From the NCBI GenBank assembly GCA_020634935.1, contig JACKAT010000006.1, positions 62,001-126,000 on the forward strand: a DNA stretch of 64,000 bases, in the 5' to 3' direction. Within the stretch, counting starts at the first letter, position 1, and every line of letters starts with the position of its first letter. A program made the translations under genes and the position numbers. This DNA comes from Anaerolineales bacterium (lineage in GTDB: Bacteria > Chloroflexota > Anaerolineae > 4572-78 > J111). Below, one piece after another: positions 1-9,681 of the stretch. Under the pieces are notes generated by a model that was not told where the DNA came from, did no database searches, and saw only the letters and a program-made list of their open reading frames with translations.

Positions 1-255
1 GAACCGCTGTGCATCATCGAAACCACCGAAGTGACGATACGGTCATACAGCGACGTAGATGAACAGTTTGCCTTCGACGAAGGCGAGGCTGACCGCTCAC
101 TTAAATCCTGGCGAGAAGGGCATTGGCGCTACTTCTCGCGAGTTTTGCCTAAAATTGGTAAGGCGCCGGCCCTGGATATGCCCTTAGTCTGCGAGCGCTT
201 TCAGGTGTTGTATCCTAATGTTGACAAAGGTGCATATGATCGAGACCCAAACTAA
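1..255 (+). CDS. ASCH-domain protein, C-terminal part (5' end outside window)
   Basis: The frame is open from the first base to a TAA at 253-255, giving 84 residues of a C-terminus. The segment with IIETTEV, then VDEQFAFDEGEADRSL and WREGHWRYFSR is typical of the C-terminal half of small ASCH-domain proteins (YhfF-like), a PUA-related fold thought to bind RNA or modified nucleotides. The start codon lies upstream of the window. The stop overlaps the next gene by about 20 bp, so the two are probably translated from one transcript. Family assignment is from remembered sequence pattern; the function is not established. Confidence 0.75.
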   Translation, partial: EPLCIIETTEVTIRSYSDVDEQFAFDEGEADRSLKSWREGHWRYFSRVLPKIGKAPALDMPLVCERFQVLYPNVDKGAYDRDPN

Positions 256-1621
256 CCCCCCCCTATCGATTCGCACCAAACTGGCTTTTGGCGTCGGCGA
301 CCTTGGCCCGGCGATGGTCTCGATCATCAAGGGTTTCTTTCTGCTCAACTTTCTGATCAACATCGCCGGTTTGTCGCCGGGACGAGCCGGAGCGGTGTTA
401 CTCGTTGGCAAAATATGGGACGCCATTAACGATCCGATTGTCGGCACGCTAACCGACCGGACCCGCACTCGCTGGGGGCGACGCCGGCCGTGGCTGCTCT
501 TTGGCGCGTTTCCTTTTGCCGTGGCTTACTTCCTCCATTTTATTGTGCCGGACATGGGCGAAACCGCCTTGTTCTTTTACTACGTGGGCATCGGCCTTTT
601 GCTCGACGCCAGTTTCTCCGCCGTTAACGTCCCCTACGCCGCCCTCACCCCCGAACTTTCCGAGAACAGCCAGGAACGGACTGAACTGAATATGTACCGC
701 TTCAGTTTTTCAGTTTTGGGCGGGCTGGTGGCGGCCATCATGTATAATTTCATCGTCAACCAGCTTTTCGCCGATAGCCCCGATACCGGCAACGTGATTC
801 AGGGCTTACTCATCGGGGCGGTGATCATCGTCAGCAACATCATTGTTTTTGCCAACACCACCGAGCGCGATTCGACCGAGACGGTCCAAGCTGACATCCC
901 CTTTTTTGACGGATTGAAGATTACCTTGCAAAGCCGGCCATTTTTGTATGTGTCGGCTCTCTATTTGCTATTGTGGCTGTCGATTCAGTTTGTGCAATCC
1001 CTCATCCTCTTCTTCTTTCGCGATTGGATTGGCGGCAATCCCGGCGGGCAGTTCACCCTGGTCCTTTTTGGCCTCCAATTTTCGATTTTCGTTTTTATTC
1101 TCTTCTGGGGCTTGATGACGCGGCGGCTGGGGCGTAAAAACGTCTTTTACATCGGGGTGGTGTTCTGGATAGCGGTTCAGTTGGCGCTCTTTTTTGTGCA
1201 GCCGGGGCAAATTGCGCTGGTGACTTTGCTGGCCGTTTTGGCCGGGGTCGGCGTCAGCATTGGCTTCTTAATTCCGTGGAGTTTGCTGCCCGATGTCGTC
1301 GATCACGACGAATTGCTAACCGGCCGCCGCCGCGAGGGCATTTTCTACGGCTTTTTTGTCTTTCTACAGAAGTTTGGGATCGCTGTGGGGTTATTTGTGC
1401 AGGGACAGGTATTGGAGTGGGCCGGATATGTCAAGCTTCAAGGCAGCGTTATCCCCCAACAGCCCGACTCGGCTTTGATCGCCCTGCGCGTACTGACCAC
1501 CCTTGTGCCGATTGTCTTTCTGCTGGCGAGTATCGCGGTGGTCTACTTTTACCCCATCACCGAAAAGAAGCTGGCCGAAATCCAGGCCGATTTGGCGGCG
1601 CGGCGGGCGACTGCCGGTTAA
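236..1621 (+). CDS. MFS sugar:cation symporter, GPH (MelB-like) family
   Basis: A 461-residue integral membrane protein with about twelve hydrophobic segments. The first loop has KIWDAINDPIVG followed by LTDRTRTRWGRRRP, the DP/G...D...GRRRP hallmark of glycoside-pentoside-hexuronide:cation symporters. It probably imports a mono- or disaccharide with Na+ or H+; the substrate cannot be read from sequence. An in-frame ATG exists at 218, but the ATG at 236 follows an AAAGGTG ribosome site at good spacing and gives the usual N-terminus (MIETQTNPPLSIRTKLAFGVGD), so 236 is preferred. It overlaps the ASCH gene. No sugar-catabolic operon follows; the next gene is convergent. Confidence 0.85.
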   Translation: MIETQTNPPLSIRTKLAFGVGDLGPAMVSIIKGFFLLNFLINIAGLSPGRAGAVLLVGKIWDAINDPIVGTLTDRTRTRWGRRRPWLLFGAFPFAVAYFLHFIVPDMGETALFFYYVGIGLLLDASFSAVNVPYAALTPELSENSQERTELNMYRFSFSVLGGLVAAIMYNFIVNQLFADSPDTGNVIQGLLIGAVIIVSNIIVFANTTERDSTETVQADIPFFDGLKITLQSRPFLYVSALYLLLWLSIQFVQSLILFFFRDWIGGNPGGQFTLVLFGLQFSIFVFILFWGLMTRRLGRKNVFYIGVVFWIAVQLALFFVQPGQIALVTLLAVLAGVGVSIGFLIPWSLLPDVVDHDELLTGRRREGIFYGFFVFLQKFGIAVGLFVQGQVLEWAGYVKLQGSVIPQQPDSALIALRVLTTLVPIVFLLASIAVVYFYPITEKKLAEIQADLAARRATAG

Positions 1622-1639
1622 GCGGGTCGCTTCACGCTT

Positions 1640-3229
1640 TCACCGATTGATCCATGTTCGCAGTAACTCAATCCGTTTTTCCAACTGCTCTTCGGTGCAT
1701 TCCCCCTGGCTGTTGACTCGCTGGGTGCGATTGAGCGCCGCGTGGATGTGATGGTAGGGTTCCCCGGTTTTGTGATGATACTGGGCCACCAGGCTGCTGA
1801 TCGTTTGGCTCAATTCCGCTTTGCGTTCGCTTTTGGTGAGTGGGGCCACCCGCTCGGCCACCCGCTGCTCGACGGCCCGCTTCATTTGCGCTTGAGGCGG
1901 CGCCAGCGAGGGATCGTTCCACAGGGTTAACTGCCCGCCGTGGACAATAATCGACTCGAGGCCGCTGTTGGTGGCGTGCAGCGCCTGCCACACCGGCGTC
2001 GGGTCTTTTTCCGGCGGCAGTTCCTCGTCTTCCAACTCCAACACCTCTGGCTCAAGCTGCGCCGCGATGTGATGGCGCTGCTCCCGTTCGATCTGCTCGG
2101 CCAATATTTTGAGACGAATATCCGCCGGGAGATAGCAGTAGGCCACCTGCACCCCGGCCGGCTGCGGCGTTACCCGCACAATCCGCCCCAAAAATTGGCG
2201 AAAATACAGCTTGGTTGTAACCGTGGTGGCATAAATGCCCACCCGCAGGCGCGGAATATCGACGCCCTCGCTGACCATATTGCAGGCTACCAGCCACTCG
2301 TTCCGGCTGGCCGTGTATCGTTTGATTTTGCGCGAGGCTTCGTTGTCGTCGGACAGCACCACCGTGGGGCGGGTGTGGCTGACCTCGGCCAGCAGTTGGG
2401 CCAGCTGTCGGGCGTGGTCTTGATCGGCGGCCACCAGCAAGCCGCCGGCTTCGGGTTGCTCCTGCCGGGTTTCGAGCAGCATGGCGTGGGCCTCTTCCAG
2501 CATTTGCCTGATCCAGCCGCTGTTGGGGTCCAGGGCGGCCCGCAGGCGGCGCGAGGCGGTGGTGTGCTGCAAATGATCGGTAAAACTGACCTGGATAACC
2601 TCGTCATCCTCGCTCCAGGCTACGTCGCCGCCGTAGGTGAAGAAGGCCACCGACCGGCACACGCTGTCTTCAATGGCCCGGCCGTAAGCATAAACGTAAT
2701 CGGGTTGGCTGATGTCATCGTCATACCGAACAAAAGGGATGGTGTTGTTATCGCTGCGAAAGGCGGTGCCTGACAGCGATAGAATAAAGCGGGCCGGTTC
2801 AAACGCCAGCCGCAGCGAGTTGCCCCACAGCAGGCCGTCGGCGGCGTGGTGAATTTCGTCCAGCACCACCATCGCCCCCCGGCTCAATTGGCCGAAGAAT
2901 TGAGGCCGTTTAGCCACTTGATGGTACGTGACGACCAGCCCGTGATAATCGGCGGCCAGGCGAACTTTGCGGCCAAAATGGCTGTCCAACTGCAAACCGG
3001 ATTGAGCGGCGGCCTGCGCCCATTGAGTCCGTAAATGGGCGGTCGGCACAACGATGATCAGGCGCTGGGCGCGGCCCGTTTCAAGCTGGTGAAGGCCAAC
3101 TTGCAGCGCGGCGGTTGTTTTGCCGGAGCCGGGGGTGGCTTCCCACAGCAGGCTGGTGGCTCCGGCGGCTAAACTTTGATGATAATTTTCCAGGGCTTCG
3201 TGCTGCCAGGTTCGGAGGTGGTGGTTCAT
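1640..3229 (-). CDS. SF2 DEAD/DEAH-type helicase
   Basis: A 529-residue superfamily 2 helicase. The N-terminal RecA domain has Walker A (ATPGSGKTT, about residues 32-40), Walker B with DEIH (about 124-127) and SGTAFRSD as motif III. The C-terminal domain has motif V (NMVSEGVDIPR) and motif VI (FRQFLGRIVRV). It resembles stand-alone ATP-dependent DNA/RNA helicases annotated as 'DEAD/DEAH box helicase family'; its substrate is unknown. A GTG start at 3265 is possible, but that codon lies inside the arm of a palindromic repeat (3253-3336), so the ATG at 3229 is preferred although no strong ribosome site is seen. It stands alone and converges with the transporter gene. Confidence 0.82.
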   Translation of the reverse strand: MNHHLRTWQHEALENYHQSLAAGATSLLWEATPGSGKTTAALQVGLHQLETGRAQRLIIVVPTAHLRTQWAQAAAQSGLQLDSHFGRKVRLAADYHGLVVTYHQVAKRPQFFGQLSRGAMVVLDEIHHAADGLLWGNSLRLAFEPARFILSLSGTAFRSDNNTIPFVRYDDDISQPDYVYAYGRAIEDSVCRSVAFFTYGGDVAWSEDDEVIQVSFTDHLQHTTASRRLRAALDPNSGWIRQMLEEAHAMLLETRQEQPEAGGLLVAADQDHARQLAQLLAEVSHTRPTVVLSDDNEASRKIKRYTASRNEWLVACNMVSEGVDIPRLRVGIYATTVTTKLYFRQFLGRIVRVTPQPAGVQVAYCYLPADIRLKILAEQIEREQRHHIAAQLEPEVLELEDEELPPEKDPTPVWQALHATNSGLESIIVHGGQLTLWNDPSLAPPQAQMKRAVEQRVAERVAPLTKSERKAELSQTISSLVAQYHHKTGEPYHHIHAALNRTQRVNSQGECTEEQLEKRIELLRTWINR

Positions 3230-3252
3230 ATCGGTCAACGAATCGTAACTAT

Positions 3253-3336
3253 AGGTGACTGGCACTTTGGCTTCTTAAATGGACAACACTCATAGAAAAC
3301 AAAGATGTCGATATGGCAGTTAAGTGCCAGTCACCT
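3253..3336. repeat. Palindromic element, family A copy 1
   Basis: Left arm AGGTGACTGGCACTT and right arm AAGTGCCAGTCACCT are perfect 15-bp inverted repeats separated by 54 nt. Related copies lie at 6846-6927 and 9682-9764. The left arm overlaps the extreme 5' end of the upstream-extended helicase reading frame. Confidence 0.9.
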
Positions 3337-3363
3337 AGTGTGCTCATTTCGGTCGATTGCAAT

Positions 3364-3397
3364 AAAAAAGGAGCGCAAAACGGTGTTTTGCCGCTCC
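3364..3397 (-). terminator. Intrinsic terminator of the receiver/histidine-kinase operon
   Basis: Read on the minus strand, a GC-rich stem (GGAGCGGCAAAAC paired with GTTTTGCGCTCC) is followed by a run of T (six A on the plus strand at 3364-3369). It lies downstream of the receiver gene at 3535 and before the helicase. Confidence 0.75.
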
Positions 3398-3534
3398 ATC
3401 ACGGACGTAGTAACTGCGGTTGATTTTGAAGATGATTAAGACAACCTCATTATATTCAGATTGGTTTAAATATCAAGCAACTACCCCATTAACAGCAATG
3501 CTAAGTATGGCCTAAGATTGGTCCCGTTTTCCTG

Positions 3535-3921
3535 TTAAGCATCAGATGGGCCGGCCTCATCTGCCGGCCGAAACCGAGCGGCCAGGTCGCGCAGTTGGAT
3601 CACTCCCAGCGGCTTTAACAGAATAGCATCGGCTTCATTTCGTAAACTTTCGGCTTTGGCAGCGTCGGCGGTGACGATAATAACCCGCGTTTGGGCCAGC
3701 CGCTCATCCGCCCGAATGTGACACAGGATGTCCGGCCCCGGCACGCCGGGCAAATGGAGGTCTAACAAAACCAGCACCGGCTCAATTTCGGCCAGCCGCT
3801 GCACCGCCGCCCGCCCATCCAGAATGCTTTCCGTTTCAAAGCCGGCCATTCGCAGCGCTGTCGAGAAAATTTCGGCCAGCATGTGTTCATCTTCAACAAT
3901 CAGAGCCAAAGGAAGACTCAT
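3535..3921 (-). CDS. Single-domain response regulator (CheY-like receiver)
   Basis: A 128-residue receiver domain without an output domain. The acidic pair E10-D11, phosphoacceptor D54 (VLLDLHLPG), T84 and K103 (LLKPLG) are all in place. Its ATG overlaps the TGA of the upstream histidine kinase (ATGA), so the two are translationally coupled and very likely form a phosphorelay pair. The lack of an effector domain implies that it acts by protein-protein contact or passes phosphate to another partner. An intrinsic terminator follows at 3364-3397. Confidence 0.9.
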   Translation of the reverse strand: MSLPLALIVEDEHMLAEIFSTALRMAGFETESILDGRAAVQRLAEIEPVLVLLDLHLPGVPGPDILCHIRADERLAQTRVIIVTADAAKAESLRNEADAILLKPLGVIQLRDLAARFRPADEAGPSDA

Positions 3922-6440
3922 TTATCTTTCTCCTGGTTTGAGGTCAAGGGTAACATAATCGTAAAGGTACTGCCCCGGCCCACCTTGCTGTCGATGATGA
4001 TCTGGCCGGCCATTAATTCGGTTAGCTCTTTAACAATAGATAAGCCTAACCCGGTGCCGCCGTGTTCTCGCGTAATCGAGCCATCGATCTGCCGGAACGG
4101 TTCAAAAATGTATGATTGGGCTTCCGGGGGGATGCCGGGGCCGGTATCTGACACTTGCAGCGCCCAATGAGTCGGAACGGGGCAGTAAACCTGAACGGTT
4201 ACGCGGCCTTGTTTGGTAAATTTAATCGCATTGCTGACTAAATTGACCAAAATTTGCTGGATTTGCTCCGGGTCGCCGATCACTGTCGCCGGGAGATCGT
4301 CGTCAATGGTGGTTATCAGTTCGAGGCCTTTATTTTGAGCCAGCACGCTCATTTTAGACCGGACTTTTTCTACAATTGTCGCCGGTGTAAACGGCGTTGG
4401 CTTCAACGAAAAACGGCGGGCATCCAGCTTAGCGTGATCGAGTAATTCGTTGACCAGATCGGTTAAGTAAAAGGCACTGTCGAGGATTTTGGTCGTAGCT
4501 TGCTTTTGGGGGGCGGTAACCGGGCCATACATCCCCATTTCCAATAATTCGGCTATGCCCAAGATAGCGGTTAACGGCGTACGAAGTTCGTGGCTAACTT
4601 TAGCCACCAATTCGGTTTTAAAGCGGCTGGCCGCCAGCGCCTGATCGCGGGCGATAGTCAGCATCTCTTCCGCTTGCTGCCGTTCGATAATTTCGGTTTG
4701 CAATTCCGCATTGGTCCGGGTTAGCTCAGTCGTTCGTTCGGCCACGCGCTGTTCTAACTCATTGGCGTAACTTTGAACCTGCTCCAGTAAGCGGGCATTC
4801 TCCAGCGCCGCCGCCATCTGGTTGGCCAGCGTTTGGCATAAGCCGATTTCGGTGGCGGTGAAGGTTCGTTCGGTGACGGACATCAGCTCTAATAAGCCGA
4901 TGACCTGATCTCGCACGACCAGCGGCACCATTAACAATGAACTCAGTTCCCACTTCTCCAGCAAAGCTCGCTCGGCGGGATCAATTGTTGGATCATTGAG
5001 ATGGATGTGCAGCGGTTGATTTTGGGTGAGCACTTGCCGGGTGAGGGCATAATCGGCCAGAGGATACATCGTTCCGCGGGGTTCGGCCCATTCTTCCGCT
5101 ACATAGTCCAACAGGGTCACAACGACATCTTGCTCTTTGCCCCAGAGCGAAATAGCACATTCTTCTATTTGCATGACCGTTGTAACCTGCCGGGCAATGA
5201 TCTGCAGCACGGTTTCCACATCCAGAGCCATCGATACGGCGATGCTTGAGTCGACCAATAAGGTTAGTTCGTGCAGACGGCGTTGCGCCTCGGTAAATAG
5301 CTGTGCATTTTGAATGGCGATGGCGGCTTGAGGCGCCAGGGCTTCGGCTAGCTGCACGTGCTCGTTGGTAAAGAACCCCGTTTGGGCCTTATCCATCGAA
5401 TACAGGCCGATGACTTGATCGCCAACGACCAGCGGCACGCCCAGCCAATTGCGAATGTATTCGCTGCCCGGCCGGATTTGCCAGCCGGGATAGGTGTAGG
5501 TATCGGCAATTAAATGGCTCTGCCGGCTGGCTAGAACGGTTTGGATGCTGGGCGTGGTCCGGGCGTCAAAGGTAATCCGGCGAAACTGCTCCGGGTCGGT
5601 CCAGTGTTCATAGCCGCGGATGGCCTGGATGACAATCTGGCTGCCGGCCTCGACCAGCATCACATTGGCGGTATCGTAAGGAACCAGCCGGCTCACGTAA
5701 TCCAGCAAGGTCTCCAGCACGGTAATTAAATCCAGCGACTGAGTTAGGGCTTGATTGGCCGCCTGTAAGGTTTCGGCCACGCGCCGGGCTTTCTGTTCGG
5801 CGGCATAGAATTGGGCATTTTCGATGGCGCTGGCGGCCTGGTTGGCCAAGAGTTGAGCCAGAGCAAGTTCCTGATCATTAAAAACGTGGCTGGCCTGCTC
5901 GTCCACAATTTCCAGCAGCCCGATCACCCGTTCCTGAAAAATCATCGGCAGCATCAACAAGGTCTTGAACTGGCATTCTTCCATATAGGCCAATTCGGCC
6001 GGCTCAACATCCGGCTGATTGATCGTCATTTGTTGGGCTAAGCGTTTAACCATAACGTGTTTGGTCAGCGGAAAATGGGCCAATTGAAAGATTCGGCCCC
6101 TGTGGCTATCATATTCCCAGGTGTGAGGGCCAACCTCAAATATGATGGTAATGGTATCGGCTAACGAATCCCATTCATAGATCACACAGCCGGTCGCTTC
6201 CAACAGTCTAATCATTTCCCTGGCCACCGCATTCAAAACCGCCTCAAGATCCAAACTTGAACTAATGGCGGCCACAGCGGCCTGGACCGTTATGAGCTGC
6301 TGGTTACGCTGCGTAAGCTCGGCTTCCGTCTGCAGCAGTTCCAACTTTAAGTCTTCTAATTCGGCTACCCGCTGGCGTAGCTTTACGACCTCATCAATCA
6401 GTTGCTCTTCCGTATTGTCCCGGTTGCTCACGTTTTTCAC
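3918..6440 (-). CDS. Cytosolic multi-GAF sensor histidine kinase
   Basis: An 840-residue kinase with no membrane segments. A short N-terminal coiled coil (about 10-50) is followed by three GAF domains (about 55-205, 225-380 and 395-550), a second coiled coil (550-600), HisKA with phosphoacceptor H617 (KVSHELRTPLT) and HATPase_c with N box (NLVSNAIKFT, 733-742), G1 (DTGPGI, 765-770) and G2 (GGTGLGLS, about 794-801). GAF domains usually bind small ligands, chromophores or cyclic nucleotides; here none of the three shows an obvious tetrapyrrole cysteine, and the signal is unknown. The start is a GTG at 6440; a second GTG three codons in has better ribosome-site spacing. Coupled by 4 bp to the receiver gene. 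Confidence 0.9.
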   Translation of the reverse strand: MKNVSNRDNTEEQLIDEVVKLRQRVAELEDLKLELLQTEAELTQRNQQLITVQAAVAAISSSLDLEAVLNAVAREMIRLLEATGCVIYEWDSLADTITIIFEVGPHTWEYDSHRGRIFQLAHFPLTKHVMVKRLAQQMTINQPDVEPAELAYMEECQFKTLLMLPMIFQERVIGLLEIVDEQASHVFNDQELALAQLLANQAASAIENAQFYAAEQKARRVAETLQAANQALTQSLDLITVLETLLDYVSRLVPYDTANVMLVEAGSQIVIQAIRGYEHWTDPEQFRRITFDARTTPSIQTVLASRQSHLIADTYTYPGWQIRPGSEYIRNWLGVPLVVGDQVIGLYSMDKAQTGFFTNEHVQLAEALAPQAAIAIQNAQLFTEAQRRLHELTLLVDSSIAVSMALDVETVLQIIARQVTTVMQIEECAISLWGKEQDVVVTLLDYVAEEWAEPRGTMYPLADYALTRQVLTQNQPLHIHLNDPTIDPAERALLEKWELSSLLMVPLVVRDQVIGLLELMSVTERTFTATEIGLCQTLANQMAAALENARLLEQVQSYANELEQRVAERTTELTRTNAELQTEIIERQQAEEMLTIARDQALAASRFKTELVAKVSHELRTPLTAILGIAELLEMGMYGPVTAPQKQATTKILDSAFYLTDLVNELLDHAKLDARRFSLKPTPFTPATIVEKVRSKMSVLAQNKGLELITTIDDDLPATVIGDPEQIQQILVNLVSNAIKFTKQGRVTVQVYCPVPTHWALQVSDTGPGIPPEAQSYIFEPFRQIDGSITREHGGTGLGLSIVKELTELMAGQIIIDSKVGRGSTFTIMLPLTSNQEKDK

Positions 6441-6581
6441 CCTGGACTGCCTAGCTGGCTAAGCCCCTTTGATGTCGTTTAATTATAACATACTCTATGA
6501 TTCACACTACCCATCTTTTATCCTACCAGAGATTGGTTTTCTTGACCTTATTTCGATATCCGGTCTAGGGCAAGAGAGCAA

Positions 6582-6622
6582 ATTGGCAGCCGGGGGTATG
6601 ACTTTCGACCCCGGCTGCCAAT
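6582..6622. other. Perfect hairpin in the 1.1-kb intergenic region
   Basis: ATTGGCAGCCGGGG and CCCCGGCTGCCAAT form a perfect 14-bp stem around a 13-nt loop. It lies upstream of the histidine kinase and lacks a good T-run on either strand, so a terminator role is uncertain. The rest of 6441-7551 holds a palindromic element (6846-6927), a tandem array (7060-7330) and a partial dispersed repeat at about 7440-7520; no credible gene is seen. Confidence 0.55.
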
Positions 6623-6845
6623 GAATGGCGCTATTTAAGGAGGGTGGTTGTTTGGTCATGACCATCTTTCCTTATTTGGCAGTAAATGGGTCGGGGATAG
6701 ACCCGCTTAAAGTGTGTCTCAACCGATGAGGGTTTTCACTTCTGCCTAATTATCACACAAACCCCTGACTTTTACAACACCGCTACAAATTAAAGAAGCG
6801 AGGCGATTCGGTATTTTAATATCGGCGGTATTTACTCAGCAGATA

Positions 6846-6927
6846 AGGTGACTGGCACTTAATCACTGTAATTGTAGCGTTATATTCCACTCAATGGTCT
6901 CGATTTGAGCCAAAGTGCCAGTCACCT
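6846..6927. repeat. Palindromic element, family A copy 2
   Basis: The same 15-bp arms as at 3253-3336 (AGGTGACTGGCACTT / AAGTGCCAGTCACCT) flank a 52-nt spacer. Just outside there is a further imperfect inverted repeat (ATTTACTCAG on the left, TGAGTAATTACTATCGGCG on the right). Confidence 0.9.
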
Positions 6928-7059
6928 GAGTAATTACTATCGGCGAATGAATTCGGTGGCGATAGGCCGGATGGCGACAGACTTTCAAAAAGTGACCGTC
7001 ATCGGGTTCGATCTCACCTTCATCTCAAAAAAGGACATTGAGCTTTTTTAGAAGGCGAT

Positions 7060-7330
7060 CTGCCGCCAAAAAAAGCCCTCAAAAAAAATCGAAGGACATT
7101 TCAGATCAAAAAACGGGGGTCAAAAAATTTTGAAGGCCGTTTTTTGATAAAAAATGGGGGTCAAAAAATTTTGAAGGCCGTTTTTTGATAAAAAATGGGG
7201 GTCAAAAAATTTTAAAGGGCGGTTTTTGATGAAAAATGGGGGTCAAAAAATTTTGAAGGGCGGTTTTTCATCAAAAAACGGGGTCAAAAAATTTTAAAGG
7301 GCGGTTTTTCGTCTAAAAACGGGGTTAGAA
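7060..7330. repeat. AT-rich tandem array, about 41-bp period
   Basis: About five to six degenerate copies of a unit containing GGGGGTCAAAAAATTTT and GGCCGTTTTTTGAT. Unit starts near 7115, 7156 and 7197 are spaced 41 bp; later copies drift. There are no unique spacers, so this is not a CRISPR. It lies downstream of glgB. Confidence 0.8.
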
Positions 7331-7551
7331 AATTTGATAGCTCTGCCCTAAACTGTGGTGAAGAAAAATTTAGACAGGATTAACCCGATTTACCGAATTA
7401 TGATCGATAAAATCGTGATAATGAGGCTAAACAACCCATTTGAACCGCAAAGACGCAAAGAACGCCAAGATTCATTATAAAAGCTTAGCGAACTTGGCGT
7501 CTTCGCGGTGAAACTTACTTCACCCGCTGATCGGTAGCAACTTAATGGCAG

Positions 7552-9555
7552 TTATGCTTCAGTTGAGGATGTTTCCTCAGAAGCCGCCGTTGGCGGCGGC
7601 TCGACCTCAAACAGAGTCTCCAGCTTAAACATAACGGTGGCCAGGGGCGGCAGGGTAATCAACAAAGAATAATCATAGCCGTGGCAGGCAACCGCTTGGG
7701 TGGTGACGCCGCCGTAGTTGCCCACATTGCTGCCCCAATAGATGCCGGCGTCGCTGTTGAGCAGTTCGCGGTAATAGCCCGCCTGGGGTACGCCGGTGCG
7801 GTAATTTTTGCGCGGCACCGGCGTGAAGTTCGAGATAACCACCACAAATTCTTGGCTGCGTTTGGCTTTGCGCATAAAAGAGAGCACGCTGTTTTGGCTG
7901 TCGTTGGCGTCGATCCATTCAAAGCCGGCTTGGGCAAAATCGTTCTCGTGGAGGGCGGGTTCGTTTTTATAGACGTTATTGAGATCGGCGACGTAGGTTT
8001 TTAGCCCCTGATGATTCGGCGATTCCAGCGCTTGCCACTGCAAACCGGTGTCATAGTTCCACTCGGCCCACTGGCCAAACTCGCAGCCCATAAACAGCAG
8101 CTTCTTGCCGGGATGGCCCCACATAAAACCCAAATAGGCCCGCAAATTGGCAAACTTCTGCCATTCATCGCCCGACATCTTGTTGATCAGCGATCCTTTA
8201 CCGTGAACCACCTCATCGTGCGACAGCGGCAGGATAAAGTTTTCATTGAAGGCATAGATCAAACTAAAGGTCATATTATGGTGGTGGAAACTGCGATAAA
8301 TAGGCTCTTTACTCATATAGGACAGCGAGTCGTGCATCCAGCCCATATTCCATTTGAAGGTGAAGCCCAGCCCGCCCAGATAGGTCGGGCGCGAAACCAT
8401 CGGCCAGGCGGTTGACTCCTCGGCGATGGTGATGGCGCCGGGAAAGACGCCGTGGATGACCTCGTTCATTTTGCGCAGAAAGCTGATGGCTTCCAGATTT
8501 TCCCGGCCGCCATATTGGTTGGGAATCCACTGCCCCGGCCCGCGCGAGTAGTCCAGATACAGCATCGACGCCACCGCATCGACCCGCAGGCCGTCGATAT
8601 GATATTTATCTACCCAGAAGAGGGCGTTGGACAGCAAGAAGGCCCGGACCTCGTTCCGGCCAAAGTTGAAAACCAGCGTCCCCCAATCTTTCTGCTCGCC
8701 CTGGCGGGGGTCGGCGTGGGAGTAGAGATGGGTGCCGTCGAAATAATTCAGGCCGGACCCGTCTTTGGGAAAGTGGGCCGGCACCCAATCGAGAATGACG
8801 CCGAGGTCGTTCTGGTGGCATTGGTCGATAAAATACATGAAATCTGCCGGCGTGCCAAAGCGGCTGGTCGGCGCAAAGTAACCCAGCACCTGGTACCCCC
8901 ACGAGCCATCGAACGGGTGCTCGGCAATCGGCAGCAGCTCGATGTGGGTGTAGCCCAACTCCTTCACATAGGGAATGATCTGCTCGGCCATTTCCCGATA
9001 GGTCATATAGCGCGTGTCCCACTCTTCGTCTTCCATCCGGCGCCACGAGCCCAGATGGACCTCGTAAATGGCCATTGGCTTATCGAGTGCCTGGCGTTCA
9101 GCCCGGCGCTGGATCCAATCCTGGTCGCCCCACTGGTAGCGATCGAGATTGGTGACCACGGAGGCGGTTTTGGGGCGCTGCTCCATAGCAAAGCCGTAAG
9201 GATCGGCTTTGTCAAAGGCTTGACCGTCCTGAGTGAAAACCTCATACTTGTAGACGGTATATTCAGCCAGATCGGGAATAAATATCGTCCAGATACCGCT
9301 TTCGGTGGGGGACATGGCATGACTGTTGCTGTCCCAGCCATTAAAATCGCCCACGACCGATACCTTCGTGGCGTTGGGCGCCCAAACGGCAAAATGGACG
9401 CCGGGCTGGCCGTTGAATTCGGTCAAATGCGCCCCCATCTTTTCATAGGCCCGTTCGTGCGTCCCTTCGCCAATGAGATATTTGTCGAAATCTGTAAAGA
9501 CAAAGTTGTTGGTTGCTTGTTTTTGTTTTACATTCGTCATTGGAATTGTCACCAT
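7552..9555 (-). CDS. glgB: 1,4-alpha-glucan branching enzyme (GH13)
   Basis: A 667-residue GlgB, which cuts alpha-1,4 glucan and rejoins the piece as an alpha-1,6 branch during cytosolic glycogen synthesis. An N-terminal CBM48-like module (about 30-130, with VHFAVWAPNA and VVGDFNGWD) precedes the GH13 barrel. The catalytic set is visible: nucleophile D326 (DGLRVDAV), acid/base E379 (TIAEEST) and D447 (PLSHDEVVHGK). The C-terminal all-beta domain ends in a short acidic/Thr-rich tail. The ATG at 9555 follows GGAAAGGGA. No other glg gene is adjacent; the PfkB-family kinase is divergent upstream. Confidence 0.95.
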   Translation of the reverse strand: MVTIPMTNVKQKQATNNFVFTDFDKYLIGEGTHERAYEKMGAHLTEFNGQPGVHFAVWAPNATKVSVVGDFNGWDSNSHAMSPTESGIWTIFIPDLAEYTVYKYEVFTQDGQAFDKADPYGFAMEQRPKTASVVTNLDRYQWGDQDWIQRRAERQALDKPMAIYEVHLGSWRRMEDEEWDTRYMTYREMAEQIIPYVKELGYTHIELLPIAEHPFDGSWGYQVLGYFAPTSRFGTPADFMYFIDQCHQNDLGVILDWVPAHFPKDGSGLNYFDGTHLYSHADPRQGEQKDWGTLVFNFGRNEVRAFLLSNALFWVDKYHIDGLRVDAVASMLYLDYSRGPGQWIPNQYGGRENLEAISFLRKMNEVIHGVFPGAITIAEESTAWPMVSRPTYLGGLGFTFKWNMGWMHDSLSYMSKEPIYRSFHHHNMTFSLIYAFNENFILPLSHDEVVHGKGSLINKMSGDEWQKFANLRAYLGFMWGHPGKKLLFMGCEFGQWAEWNYDTGLQWQALESPNHQGLKTYVADLNNVYKNEPALHENDFAQAGFEWIDANDSQNSVLSFMRKAKRSQEFVVVISNFTPVPRKNYRTGVPQAGYYRELLNSDAGIYWGSNVGNYGGVTTQAVACHGYDYSLLITLPPLATVMFKLETLFEVEPPPTAASEETSSTEA

Positions 9556-9681
9556 TGTCCCTTTCCAGCATGCATTTATTTTGTTGTTTTGTTAGTGGGT
9601 GGCCGGCTCGCTTGCGCCGGTTCGATTTTTCAGACGGAAAAATCTTCGTACAATAATTGCTAAAATTAGATGGAACTGTTC

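Noticed and set aside
1640..3229. Prophage or defence helicase
   Set aside because: No phage, nuclease or methylase genes are adjacent; the helicase stands alone among housekeeping genes.
7060..7330. CRISPR array
   Set aside because: Degenerate tandem units with no repeat-spacer pattern.
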